This document shows positions 38,860 through 47,228 of a stretch of DNA of 64,000 nt, in pieces; the first letter of the stretch is position 1; each line of letters begins with the position of its first letter. The stretch spans positions 1 through 64,000 of the forward strand of contig NZ_JAWLVI010000007.1 in NCBI RefSeq assembly GCF_033100795.1. Reading direction: 5' to 3'. The notes under the pieces are model-generated. The model made no database searches, was not told the origin of the DNA, and was given only the letters and a program-made list of their open reading frames with translations. The stretch comes from Pseudothioclava sp033100795 (GTDB lineage Bacteria > Pseudomonadota > Alphaproteobacteria > Rhodobacterales > Rhodobacteraceae). A program made the translations under genes and the position numbers.

Positions 38860-40353
38860 TTACTTCTTTTTCCCGAAGCCACCAAGGCCGCCCAGACCAC
38901 CCAGCCCCGGAAGACCGCCCATGCCGGGCAGCTTGCCGCCCATTGCCTTGGCGGCGGCTTCCATTTCCGCCGGGTCCATATTGGCCATGTCGGGCATACC
39001 ACCTTTGCCGCCCATCATCTTCATCGCCTGCTTGAGCATCCCGCCTTTGCCCATCTTCGACATCTTTTTCATCGCGTCAGCCATCTGGCGGTGCATTTTC
39101 AGAAGCTTGTTCAGCTCGGCGACCTCAAGACCCGCGCCAGCGGCGATGCGCTTCTTGCGTGAGGCTTGCAACAGGTCGGGGTTGGCGCGCTCGCGCTTGG
39201 TCATCGAGTTGATCAGGGCGATCTGGTGGCTCAGCGTCCTGTCGTTCAGGCCCGCGTCTTCCGCCTGCTTGGCGTATCTTGCCATGCCCGGCATCATGCC
39301 CATAACGCCCTGCATGCCGCCCATCTTGACCATCTGCTCAAGCTGGCTTTTCATGTCGTTCATGTTGAACAGACCCTTGGCGAAGCGTTTCGCCATCCGC
39401 TCGGCCTGTTCTTTTTCCAGCGTTTCCTGTGCGCGCTCGACGAGGGCGACGATGTCACCCATGCCAAGGATGCGGCCTGCGATACGCTCGGCCTCGAAGG
39501 TCTCAAGCGCGTCCATCTTTTCGCCAAGGCCGACAAAACGGATCGGCTTGCCGGTAACGGCGCGCATCGACAGAGCCGCACCGCCACGCCCGTCGCCATC
39601 CATACGGGTAAGGACAACGCCCGAGATGCCGACTTTGTCTTCGAATTCCTGCGCCACATCGACGGCAACCTGACCGGTCAGGCCATCGACCACCAGCAGC
39701 GTTTCGCGCGGGCTGACCGCGTCGCGCACCTGCTGAACCTCGGACATCAGGACTTCGTCGATATGCAGGCGGCCCGCGGTATCGAGCATGTAGACATCAT
39801 AGCCGCCCAGCATCGCCTGCTGCTGCGCGCGCTTGGCAATCTGCACCGCGCTTTCGCCTTTGACGATCGGCAGGGTATCCACGCCGATCTGCTGGCCGAG
39901 GATCGCAAGCTGCTCCATAGCGGCCGGACGATAGATGTCGAGCGAGGCCATCAGCACCCGCTTGCCGTTTTTCTCTTTCAGGCGCTTGGCAAGTTTACCC
40001 GTCGTGGTCGTCTTACCCGAGCCTTGCAGACCAACCATCAGGATCGGCGCGGGCGGGTTGTCGATCTTCAGCGCGTCGGCCTCGCCTTCGCCCGCAAGCA
40101 TCGTGATCAGCGCGTCATGGACGATTTTCACAACCTGCTGGCCGGGAGTCACCGACTTGGTCACCGCAGCGCCAGTGGCTTTCGATTCGACCGCCTTGAT
40201 GAAATCGCGCGCAACCGGCAGCGAGACGTCGGCCTCAAGCAGGGCCACACGCACTTCGCGCAGCGCGGTTTTCACGTCATCGGCAGAAAGGGCGCCCTGC
40301 TTCGTCAGCCGGTCGAAAACGCCGCCAAGGCGTTCTGATAGGTTCTCGAACAT
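38860..40353 (-). CDS. ffh: Signal recognition particle protein Ffh
   Basis: The 497-residue GTPase has the N-domain (MFENLSERLGGVFDRLTKQ), the G-domain with GLQGSGKTTTTGKLA, LDTAGRLHIDE, TRMDGDGRGGAALS and GLGEKMDALETFE, and the Met-rich M-domain (MNDMKSQLEQMVKMGGMQG, MKKMSKMGKGGMLKQAMKMM) with a Gly-rich tail. It binds signal sequences and 4.5S RNA. The frame opens to 40419, but ATG 40353 is the standard start. It starts the leftward operon that ends at rpmE. Confidence 0.97.
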   Translation of the reverse strand: MFENLSERLGGVFDRLTKQGALSADDVKTALREVRVALLEADVSLPVARDFIKAVESKATGAAVTKSVTPGQQVVKIVHDALITMLAGEGEADALKIDNPPAPILMVGLQGSGKTTTTGKLAKRLKEKNGKRVLMASLDIYRPAAMEQLAILGQQIGVDTLPIVKGESAVQIAKRAQQQAMLGGYDVYMLDTAGRLHIDEVLMSEVQQVRDAVSPRETLLVVDGLTGQVAVDVAQEFEDKVGISGVVLTRMDGDGRGGAALSMRAVTGKPIRFVGLGEKMDALETFEAERIAGRILGMGDIVALVERAQETLEKEQAERMAKRFAKGLFNMNDMKSQLEQMVKMGGMQGVMGMMPGMARYAKQAEDAGLNDRTLSHQIALINSMTKRERANPDLLQASRKKRIAAGAGLEVAELNKLLKMHRQMADAMKKMSKMGKGGMLKQAMKMMGGKGGMPDMANMDPAEMEAAAKAMGGKLPGMGGLPGLGGLGGLGGFGKKK

Positions 40354-40499
40354 GGCGCACCTCCATGCGGTTACCGGACTGGCCGGCGGGACAAACGACA
40401 ATCGCACCAGTGGGCGCAACGCGCTGACTGGTGGCGATCCCCCCGTTACGGGTTGGGACCGGAGGGCTGGTCCTCCGGGAAATCTTGGGTGCCTTACGG

Positions 40500-40531
40500 A
40501 AAAAGGCCCGCGGAGTCAACCACGGGCCTTT
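40500..40531 (-). terminator. Terminator of azoR
   Basis: On the minus strand AAAGGCCCG (40531-40523) pairs with CGGGCCTTT (40510-40502), with a 12-nt loop, and TTTTT follows at 40504-40500. It lies 23 bp after the azoR stop. Confidence 0.75.
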
Positions 40532-40553
40532 GAATTATTGAAGCAGATGCCGA

Positions 40554-41126
40554 TCAGGCGGCAAGTTCCGCAATCTGGGCTTCGGCGCGCTGGACGGCGG
40601 CGGCTTCGTCAACGGCCACGCCTTCGGCGGCGACGATGGTCACATCGGTCAGGCCGATGAAGGCCAGAACCTGCTTGATATAGGCCGAGGCCAGATCATA
40701 GGCCGACCCAAGCGGCACGCCGCCCGAGGCATAGGCAACGATCACGCGCTTGCCCGAAAGCAGACCCTCGGGGCCGTTTTCGGTGTAGCGGAAGGTTTCG
40801 CCAACGCGGCAGATCTGGTCGATCCACGCTTTCAGCGGGCCAGTGACGCCAAAGTTATAGACCGGCGCGCCGATCACGATGGTATCGGCGTCGCGCAGTT
40901 CTGCAATCAGCGCATCCGACAGCGCGAGCGTCTCTTTCTGCGCGTCGCTGCGCTGGTCAGCAGGCGTATAGGCCGCGCCGATCCAGTTCCCGTCGATCAG
41001 CGGGATCGAGGTGGCGTCGCGGTTTACGGTCTCGCCGCCGATCTTGCTGGCGATGGTGTCGGTGAGTTTGGTCGTCACCGAGTTCGGGCCTTTGATCGAC
41101 GAAATGATACGAAGCGTTTTGGACAT
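40554..41126 (-). CDS. azoR: FMN-dependent NADH-azoreductase
   Basis: The 190-residue flavodoxin-fold protein begins MSKTLRIISSIKGPNSVTTK, then contains IVIGAPVYNFGVTGPLKAWID, the FMN/quinone-binding stretch, RVGETFRYTENGPEGLLSGK and VAYASGGVPLG. These are AzoR marks. It reduces quinones and azo compounds with NADH. The ORF extends upstream, but MSKTLR at 41126 (GGGGAGGTTCC in front, minus strand) is the start. It is divergent from a LysR regulator at 41226, a usual arrangement for control. Confidence 0.93.
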   Translation of the reverse strand: MSKTLRIISSIKGPNSVTTKLTDTIASKIGGETVNRDATSIPLIDGNWIGAAYTPADQRSDAQKETLALSDALIAELRDADTIVIGAPVYNFGVTGPLKAWIDQICRVGETFRYTENGPEGLLSGKRVIVAYASGGVPLGSAYDLASAYIKQVLAFIGLTDVTIVAAEGVAVDEAAAVQRAEAQIAELAA

Positions 41127-41225
41127 GGGGAGGTTCCTTTGGAAGCGTGTCTTGCCTCTAAATTGTTCTTTGCGGTCACAAACGCAATTGGCTAGAATGC
41201 GCCGAACCTGTTCAGGAGTGCACAT

Positions 41226-42119
41226 ATGCCGATCGACAATTGGGATGAGATTCGCACGGCCTTTCAGGTGGCGCGCATTGGCACGGTTTCGGGCGCTGCC
41301 GAAGCCTTGGGCGTGCATCATGCGACCGTGATCCGCCATGTCGACGCGCTTGAGCAACGCCTTGGCACCAAGCTGTTCCAGCGCCACCCGCGCGGCTATA
41401 CGCCGACCGAGGCGGGGCAGCAGATCCTCGCCGTCGGGCAGGCGACCGAAGACCAGTTCTCGCAACTGGCGGCACGGATCGCGGGCGCGGGCGAAGAGGT
41501 TTCGGGCGAGCTGATCGTGACCTCGGTCCTCACGCTGTCGGGGATGGTGCTGCCCGCGCTCAAGCGGCTGATCGAGGAACACCCCGCGCTGCGGCTGCGC
41601 TATCTGACCGATGCGCGCGTGTTCCGGCTGGAATATGGCGAGGCCCATATTGCTGTGCGCGCGGGCAACCGCCCGACCGAGCCGGACAACGTGGTGCAGC
41701 CGCTGGCGCCTTTGCAGGTCGCGCTTTTTGCCTCCAAGGAGTATCTGGCCGAACACGGCAAGCCGGAGGATGAGGCCGCGCTTCAGGGACACCGGTTTAT
41801 AGCCAATGACAGCCGCGAGGGGCGCGCGCCCTATCTGCGCTGGCTGGCGGCGATGATCCCCGAACAGCAGGTCGTGTTCCGCGCGAACGACCACGAGGCC
41901 CAGTGGGCCGCGATCCGTCAGGGCATTGGCATGGGATTTTTGCCGGTGGTCGAGGCACGGATGGACCCGCTTCTTGAAGAGGTCATGCCTCCCCGCGAGG
42001 AGTGGACAGCCTCGGTCTGGCTGGTGACGCATGTCGATCTGCATCGCACGCCAAAAGTGCAGGCGGCCCTTCGCGTGCTGAAAGAAACCGTGGCCGAGAT
42101 CTGCCCGAACGGCCTTTAG
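41226..42119 (+). CDS. LysR-family transcriptional regulator
   Basis: The 297-residue protein has the N-terminal winged helix-turn-helix FQVARIGTVSGAAEALGVHH, with TVIRHVDALEQRLGTKLFQR, and the periplasmic-binding-like effector domain. The 100-bp intergenic region to azoR probably carries its binding site; it may control azoR in response to a quinone or similar signal, by analogy. It ends 4 bp inside the opposing opgC end. Confidence 0.92.
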   Translation: MPIDNWDEIRTAFQVARIGTVSGAAEALGVHHATVIRHVDALEQRLGTKLFQRHPRGYTPTEAGQQILAVGQATEDQFSQLAARIAGAGEEVSGELIVTSVLTLSGMVLPALKRLIEEHPALRLRYLTDARVFRLEYGEAHIAVRAGNRPTEPDNVVQPLAPLQVALFASKEYLAEHGKPEDEAALQGHRFIANDSREGRAPYLRWLAAMIPEQQVVFRANDHEAQWAAIRQGIGMGFLPVVEARMDPLLEEVMPPREEWTASVWLVTHVDLHRTPKVQAALRVLKETVAEICPNGL

Positions 42120-43279
42120 GCCAGCGCCACGCGGGTGTTATTGGCCGTCGCAGGCTCGGGCGCTTTCGCCGGTGCCGCGATGCGGCCCCGGATATAGGCC
42201 AGCGCAAGCTGCACCATCAGCCCGCCGACGATCAGCAGCGTATCCTGCGCCAGACCGGCCGGATGCACATGGCGGATCGCTTGGGCCAGTATCGCAAGGA
42301 TGGTTCCGGTCGCGAACACCGGCAGCCCGTGGCGCCCCAACATGCACAAGGGCGCGGCAAAGCGCGAGGCGGCAAAAGCCGGAACAAGGCCCGGCAGCGA
42401 CAGGATATAGGCCAGCGCCAGAATATGCGTCAGGCGCGGGAGTGACACGAAAGTCTTGTCGAACTCGACCAGATAGAAGGGCACGCCCCACTCGCGCAAC
42501 TGCCAGCTGACATGGCCAAGCGAGGCCATCGCCGGCTCAGAGTTGACCCAGAATGCGCAAAACACCAGCCAGAGCGCCGCCACACCGACAAGCCAGCGGT
42601 TCACAGGCACAAACCGCTTGCCCTCACGCAGCGCCAGCCCCGTCAGGATGCCAAGGCAGAACAGGATCTCCCATGCGAGCGGGTTGAAGAACCAGCCGCC
42701 CTCGAACGGGAAATTCGGCAGGTTCAGGCGGAACTGGCCCGTCGTTACCCAGAACAGGATTGCGCCTGCCAGCAACGCGCGCGGAGCAATCTGCCCCAGC
42801 CGGATCAGGAACGGCGCGGCCAGCAAAAGCACCGCATACATCGGCAGGATATTCACATAGCCCAACTGGTGCGTCAGCGCCGGTATCCCGATCAGGAACT
42901 CCAGGGGTTTGGTCGTCAGCGGCTTGAAAGCGTTTTTCGTCAAAAGCTCCTCTCCGCCGAACCAAAGGGCAGCCCCCGCGATGATCGCGATGGCCCAGAA
43001 GGCGGTGAACAGATGCACAAGGTAAAGCGTCCACGCACGGTTCCAGACCTTGCGCAGCGCCGCCCAGTTCAGCCCGTCGATCAGGCGCGGTCCATAGGCC
43101 AGCGCGGCGGCTGCGCCCGCCATGAAGACAAACCCCTCGGCCGCGTCCGAATGGCCGAAGTTGCGCGAGGTGAACCTCTCGTAAATCTGGCCGGGAATGT
43201 GGTTGAGGAAAATCATCACCAGCGCGATGCCGCGAAACATATCAAGGCGCGGGTCGCGGGGGGCTTTAGGCTTGGACAT
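42116..43279 (-). CDS. opgC: OpgC protein, succinyl transfer to periplasmic glucans
   Basis: The 387-residue membrane protein begins MSKPKAPRDPRLDMFRGIAL, with the OpgC signature RLDMFRGIALVMIFLNHIPG. About ten membrane segments follow, such as LLLAAPFLIRLGQ and GVAALWLVFCAFWV. It is the alphaproteobacterial acyltransferase that decorates osmoregulated periplasmic glucans with succinyl groups. It overlaps the end of opgH by 14 bp, so it is in the same operon and downstream of it. Confidence 0.9.
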   Translation of the reverse strand: MSKPKAPRDPRLDMFRGIALVMIFLNHIPGQIYERFTSRNFGHSDAAEGFVFMAGAAAALAYGPRLIDGLNWAALRKVWNRAWTLYLVHLFTAFWAIAIIAGAALWFGGEELLTKNAFKPLTTKPLEFLIGIPALTHQLGYVNILPMYAVLLLAAPFLIRLGQIAPRALLAGAILFWVTTGQFRLNLPNFPFEGGWFFNPLAWEILFCLGILTGLALREGKRFVPVNRWLVGVAALWLVFCAFWVNSEPAMASLGHVSWQLREWGVPFYLVEFDKTFVSLPRLTHILALAYILSLPGLVPAFAASRFAAPLCMLGRHGLPVFATGTILAILAQAIRHVHPAGLAQDTLLIVGGLMVQLALAYIRGRIAAPAKAPEPATANNTRVALA

Positions 43280-45029
43280 GGGCAACAGTCTCCGGTTCGG
43301 AGGGCACAGACCAGCGCTCCAGAATGGCATCGTGAAGCGTGGCAACGGGGGGAGGGTGGCTTTCGGACGGCACCCGCATCAGCGGGCTTTTCGAGGGCTG
43401 CGAGGACCACCACAACACAACGGGCGCGGCAATCATCGGCAGCCCCACGGGCAAGAGCCAGAAAATCAGATGCGGCGCGAACAGATAAGCCGCCAGCGTG
43501 ACGATAAGCCCCGTCGCGGTGATCCAGTTAGACGCCGCATAGGCATCGGACAGGCTTAGCCGGCCATCGCCACGGTTGTTCGTGGGCCAGCCGCCATCGC
43601 GCCCCATCAACACCTGAAACACCGAGCGCGTCGCATACATCAAAAGGATCGGCGCGGTGATCGACGAGAACAAAAGCTCCGCGATGGTCGAGGCAAAGGC
43701 AACCGGGGCACCGCCAAAAGGCGCGGCTTCGTCCCGCAGCGCCGCGCGCAGTGCAATCAGGATTTTCGGCAGCAGAAGAAGCCCGAAAATGCCGATAGCA
43801 AGCCCGATGGCTTTCGACGCCTCGGAGGGCGGAAAATAGGGGAAGGGCCAATACGGCTCGGGGAAATAGTCGATCGGATCGGCCAGCAGCGGCGCAAGGA
43901 TCGAGGCGGTCAGAAACCCGATCCAGAACAAGGGCGCGATATAGGCCATGATGCCTTGCACAAAAACAAAGCGCGACCAGGGCTTCAGGCCCGGCGCCAG
44001 CAGAAGCCGCGAATGTTGCAGGTTGCCCTGACACCAGCGCCGGTCGCGTTTCGCGTGGTCGACGATATTCTCCGGGCCTTCCTCATAAGAGCCGCCCAGA
44101 TCGTCATCCAGCCGCACGATCCAGTTTTGGCGCGCCAGCAGGGCGGCCTCGACATAGTCATGACTCATGATGTGGCCACCAAAGGGCGGCGCGCCGCGCA
44201 GGACGGGCAGGCCGCAACTTTCTGCGAATGCGCGCGTGCGCACCATCGCGTTATGGCCCCAGAACGGCCCCGTCTGCCCCTGCATCATCGCCAGACCGCG
44301 CGCGAAAACGGGCGAAAAGAAGCTGGCCGAAAACTGCATCGCGCGGCCAAAGCGTGATCCTGCGCGGATCACCTTGGGCAAGGTTTGCAGCAGGCCAAGG
44401 TGCGGCTCGGCCTCCATCCGGCGGACCATCTCAAGGATCGTCGCGCCTTCCATCAGGCTATCGGCATCAAGGATCAGCGCGAAATCATAGCCCGCCCCTG
44501 AACGGGTGATGAAATCCTCGATATTGCCCGCCTTCTTGCCGGTATTGGCGCTGCGACGGCGATAGAAAAACCGCTTTGCGCCGTTCGTTTCGGCCAGAAG
44601 GCGGGCGAAAAGGTGTTGTTCCTCGGCGGCGATGGCGTCACTGCGGGTGTCCGAAAGCACCGCGAAATGCAGGTAATCCGCGCCCTCGGCCTTGAGCGAC
44701 GCATCCATCGCCGCAAGACGCGCAAAGGATACGCGCGGGTCTTCGTTATAGACCGGCATCAGGATGATCGTGCGGCTGCGGCCTTCGGGACGGGGCGGCA
44801 TCGGCGGGGTTTCGGGCAGGGTCGTCAGCCCGATCAACGCCTGAACCGCGCCCCATGCCAGCCAGAGCGTCGAAATCAGGATCAAAAGCGCGCGGATGAT
44901 GTCCAGAGCCTCTAGCCCGTCCGAACGCCCGAACTGCATGAACAACCAGAACGCCCCAAGCCCCGCCACCAGCGATAGCAAGATGGCAAGGCTGCGCAAC
45001 GCATAGAGGCCGGTGAACGGCCGGAGCAT
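43266..45029 (-). CDS. opgH: Glucans biosynthesis glucosyltransferase OpgH
   Basis: The 587-residue inner-membrane glycosyltransferase (GT2) builds the beta-glucan backbone. Markers are MPVYNEDPRVSFARLAAM, AVLSDTRSD, the RRRSANTGKKAGNIEDF and LILDADSLMEG stretches (D,DxD region), HDYVEAALLARQ and the QxxRW-like DRRWCQGNLQHSR. Compared with E. coli OpgH (847 residues) it lacks most of the N-terminal cytoplasmic region. That part may be encoded by the separate small ORF at 45033, whose stop is 3 bp before this ATG. It ends with several membrane helices. Confidence 0.93.
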   Translation of the reverse strand: MLRPFTGLYALRSLAILLSLVAGLGAFWLFMQFGRSDGLEALDIIRALLILISTLWLAWGAVQALIGLTTLPETPPMPPRPEGRSRTIILMPVYNEDPRVSFARLAAMDASLKAEGADYLHFAVLSDTRSDAIAAEEQHLFARLLAETNGAKRFFYRRRSANTGKKAGNIEDFITRSGAGYDFALILDADSLMEGATILEMVRRMEAEPHLGLLQTLPKVIRAGSRFGRAMQFSASFFSPVFARGLAMMQGQTGPFWGHNAMVRTRAFAESCGLPVLRGAPPFGGHIMSHDYVEAALLARQNWIVRLDDDLGGSYEEGPENIVDHAKRDRRWCQGNLQHSRLLLAPGLKPWSRFVFVQGIMAYIAPLFWIGFLTASILAPLLADPIDYFPEPYWPFPYFPPSEASKAIGLAIGIFGLLLLPKILIALRAALRDEAAPFGGAPVAFASTIAELLFSSITAPILLMYATRSVFQVLMGRDGGWPTNNRGDGRLSLSDAYAASNWITATGLIVTLAAYLFAPHLIFWLLPVGLPMIAAPVVLWWSSQPSKSPLMRVPSESHPPPVATLHDAILERWSVPSEPETVAHVQA

Positions 45030-45032
45030 GGG

Positions 45033-45209
45033 TTACATCCGCGCGCCCGCCGAGGGCGCATCGGTATGATCGGGCGTAAACAGCGCCATAAGACGGCGCA
45101 GCAACCCTTGGTCATGTTCAAGCACCTGCTGCGGCATCGCCATCGGCGCATCGGGCAGCGAAAAGGCGGATATGTCGAACGAAAGGTGCGTTGCCTGAGG
45201 CTGGGTCAT
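45033..45209 (-). CDS. Small protein between opgG and opgH, OpgH N-terminus-like
   Basis: A 58-residue frame starts at ATG 45209 with an ATGA overlap on the opgG stop. It reads MTQPQATHLSFDISAFSLPD, then APMAMPQQVLEHDQGLLRRL and ends DAPSAGARM. The LPDAPMAMPQQ stretch resembles the LPPEAPLAMPxQ segment found at the N-terminus of larger OpgH proteins. It may therefore be a detached OpgH N-terminal region, or a true small subunit. Three bases separate its stop from the opgH ATG, so translation is coupled. No membrane helix is present. Confidence 0.7.
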   Translation of the reverse strand: MTQPQATHLSFDISAFSLPDAPMAMPQQVLEHDQGLLRRLMALFTPDHTDAPSAGARM

Positions 45210-46819
45210 GGCTTGATCCATTGATAGGCCCATATCTCGGAGAGCGTATCGCCCCAGCCCGAGAGATGGGCGGAAAGTTCGACGGTGGCGCCGGGGTTTG
45301 CGTGCACATCCAGCACCAGACGCCAGAGGTTCTCGGACGGGATTTTGAATAGCGTCTGCGTGCGGACCTCGCCGCGCGTGACGCTGACAACCGGCTTGAT
45401 CTGATCGGCGGCTTCGGGCGGCAATGAGGCCAGCGTGCCGCCTGCAAAGTCGATTACGAACTTGCGGGTTCCGTCCGTGTTATGGACGCCCGAGACACCA
45501 CCTTCGCCCGCGCGGGAAGCGATAATATAGGCGCGCTCGGCCTGCGGATCGGGGGGCAGGTCGCCCCAGATCAGGCGGTAGGAAATCTCAAGGCTATCGC
45601 CTGCCTTGGCCGGTTTCTCGGGCACCCAGAAGGCGACGATATTGTCGTTCACTTCCTTGTCCGAGGGGATCTCGACCAGCCGCACGACGCCCTTGCCCCA
45701 GTCTCCCACGGGTTCGACCCGCACCGAAGGGCGGCGTTCATAATGGGCGGCGGCATCCTGATAGGCGTCGAAATTGCGCTCGCGCTGATACAGGCCAAAG
45801 CTGCGCGGGGCGGTCTCGGTGAAATAGGACGAGGCGAGGGAAGCCGGGTTCGACAAGGGCCGCCAGAGCGCATCGCCCGACGCACGCGTAATCGCCAGCC
45901 CGTCGCTGTCATGGACGCGGGGACGGAAATCATCGAACTGCTCGCGGTTGCGGTCGCCAAACAGATACATCGAGGTCAGCGGTGCCACGCCAAGCTGGTC
46001 AATATCAGCGCGGAAAAACAGCCGCGCGGTCACACGCATAACCGTCTCGTCTCCCGGTGTGATGTCAAACCGATAGGCTCCGGTCAGCGAGGCGCTTTCA
46101 AGGGCGGCATAGATTGTCAGCGTATCGCCGCCGGACTTCGGGCGCGCGATCCAGAAATCGGTGAAGCGCGGGAATTCCTCGGCCTTGCCAAGCCCCGTGT
46201 TCACCGCAAGCCCGCGCGCCGAAATCCCGTAAAGCGACCCGCGCCCGAGCGCGCGGAAATAGGACGCGCCCTGAAAGGCGATCAACTCGTCAAGCACATC
46301 GGGGCGGTTGAGCGGATAGTGCAGGCGGAAGCCCGCGACGCCGGGCAGGGATTGCCCTTGCGGAGCATGGGCGGCGGCCTCGCGTTCGTAGATGAAATCT
46401 TCGGTTCCGAAATCCATCGGGGCTGCGGTTTCGCCGCCCAGTTCGAACAGGTGCACCGGCTCTTTGAACAGCCACCCCAGATGGAAGGCATGGAGCCGGA
46501 AGCGGCTGTTCTCGACATCGCCAAGACGCGCGCGATCGGGGTTGAACCGGATCAGGCGATAGTCGTCATAGGTGAGCGTCGAGAGGAACCCCTCGGGCAG
46601 AGAGGCAGGCAGGGCCGGTTCGGCTGCGGCCGCTAGCCGCATTCGGGCCGTCAGCACGTCGAACGAGAATTTGGTGCCTGATTGCTGCGGTGCGGCAGAG
46701 GCGATTTCATCGGCCAGAGCGCCCGTTGAAAAGGCGCAAAGACTTGCCAGAGCCGAGGCACCGCAAAGCAGGGCGCGACGGTTTAGAAAAGCGGCGGAGG
46801 GGCGCAAGGAGCGATCCAT
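45206..46819 (-). CDS. opgG: Glucan biosynthesis protein G
   Basis: The 537-residue periplasmic protein has a Tat-type signal with twin arginine (FLNRRALLCGASALASLCAF), then the OpgG/OpgD fold: RFNPDRARLGDVENSRFRLHAF, HYPLNRPDVLDELIAFQGASYF and later FGDRNREQFDDFRPRVHDSDGL. It acts on nascent periplasmic glucan, together with OpgH. It is the first gene of the leftward opgG-small ORF-opgH-opgC operon. The upstream 400 bp separate it from the divergent mrp operon. Confidence 0.94.
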   Translation of the reverse strand: MDRSLRPSAAFLNRRALLCGASALASLCAFSTGALADEIASAAPQQSGTKFSFDVLTARMRLAAAAEPALPASLPEGFLSTLTYDDYRLIRFNPDRARLGDVENSRFRLHAFHLGWLFKEPVHLFELGGETAAPMDFGTEDFIYEREAAAHAPQGQSLPGVAGFRLHYPLNRPDVLDELIAFQGASYFRALGRGSLYGISARGLAVNTGLGKAEEFPRFTDFWIARPKSGGDTLTIYAALESASLTGAYRFDITPGDETVMRVTARLFFRADIDQLGVAPLTSMYLFGDRNREQFDDFRPRVHDSDGLAITRASGDALWRPLSNPASLASSYFTETAPRSFGLYQRERNFDAYQDAAAHYERRPSVRVEPVGDWGKGVVRLVEIPSDKEVNDNIVAFWVPEKPAKAGDSLEISYRLIWGDLPPDPQAERAYIIASRAGEGGVSGVHNTDGTRKFVIDFAGGTLASLPPEAADQIKPVVSVTRGEVRTQTLFKIPSENLWRLVLDVHANPGATVELSAHLSGWGDTLSEIWAYQWIKP

Positions 46820-47228
46820 ATTTTTATATGTAACTCATACAGTTCCGGCAATCGTGCCTGCCGATCTCGGCGCGGGTGAATAGACATAGGAAAAGGCGAC
46901 TTGCAAGAGACTTCGATGCGCGCGGACCTCACAGCCGCGTGACGCAGAGCGAAAGCGGCTTTTTGCGCGATTCCTTGCTAGGTTCAGATGAAAAAACGAG
47001 CAGGATTTCGCCGATGCAGCATCATAAGGGCGCCGGACAGGGCAAGCTGCGTGGGCGAGGCTTTGTCGCAAAATACGCCGAAATGGGATGGAATCATCTC
47101 CAAAAAAGCGCGGAGTTCTTGACAGTCGGTGGGCGGCAACGCAGTTAAGGAATACTTCGCGAAATTGGCCCTGCGCGCAGCATTGTTGCGCAAATCCAAG
47201 GCCCGCCAGAGAACGGACCGGAGAGAAA
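46820..47228. other. Shared upstream region of opgG and the mrp operon
   Basis: About 400 bp between two divergent operons. The end near opgG is A/T-rich (46820-46860). On the minus strand TTGCAA (near 46905) and CTATTC 17 bp further are a possible promoter for opgG. On the plus strand TTGACA at 47119-47124 may be the -35 box of the mrp promoter, with no clear -10 at standard spacing. ORFs here are short and not convincing. Confidence 0.35.

Noticed and set aside
39166..40338. 390-residue plus-strand ORF antisense to ffh
   Set aside because: Shadow frame of ffh; His/Arg/Gln-rich, no motif.
40354..40497. 4.5S SRP RNA gene next to ffh
   Set aside because: Two GC-rich hairpins are present, but the conserved GGTCAGG...GGAAGCAGCC core of SRP RNA is not, so no RNA gene is called.
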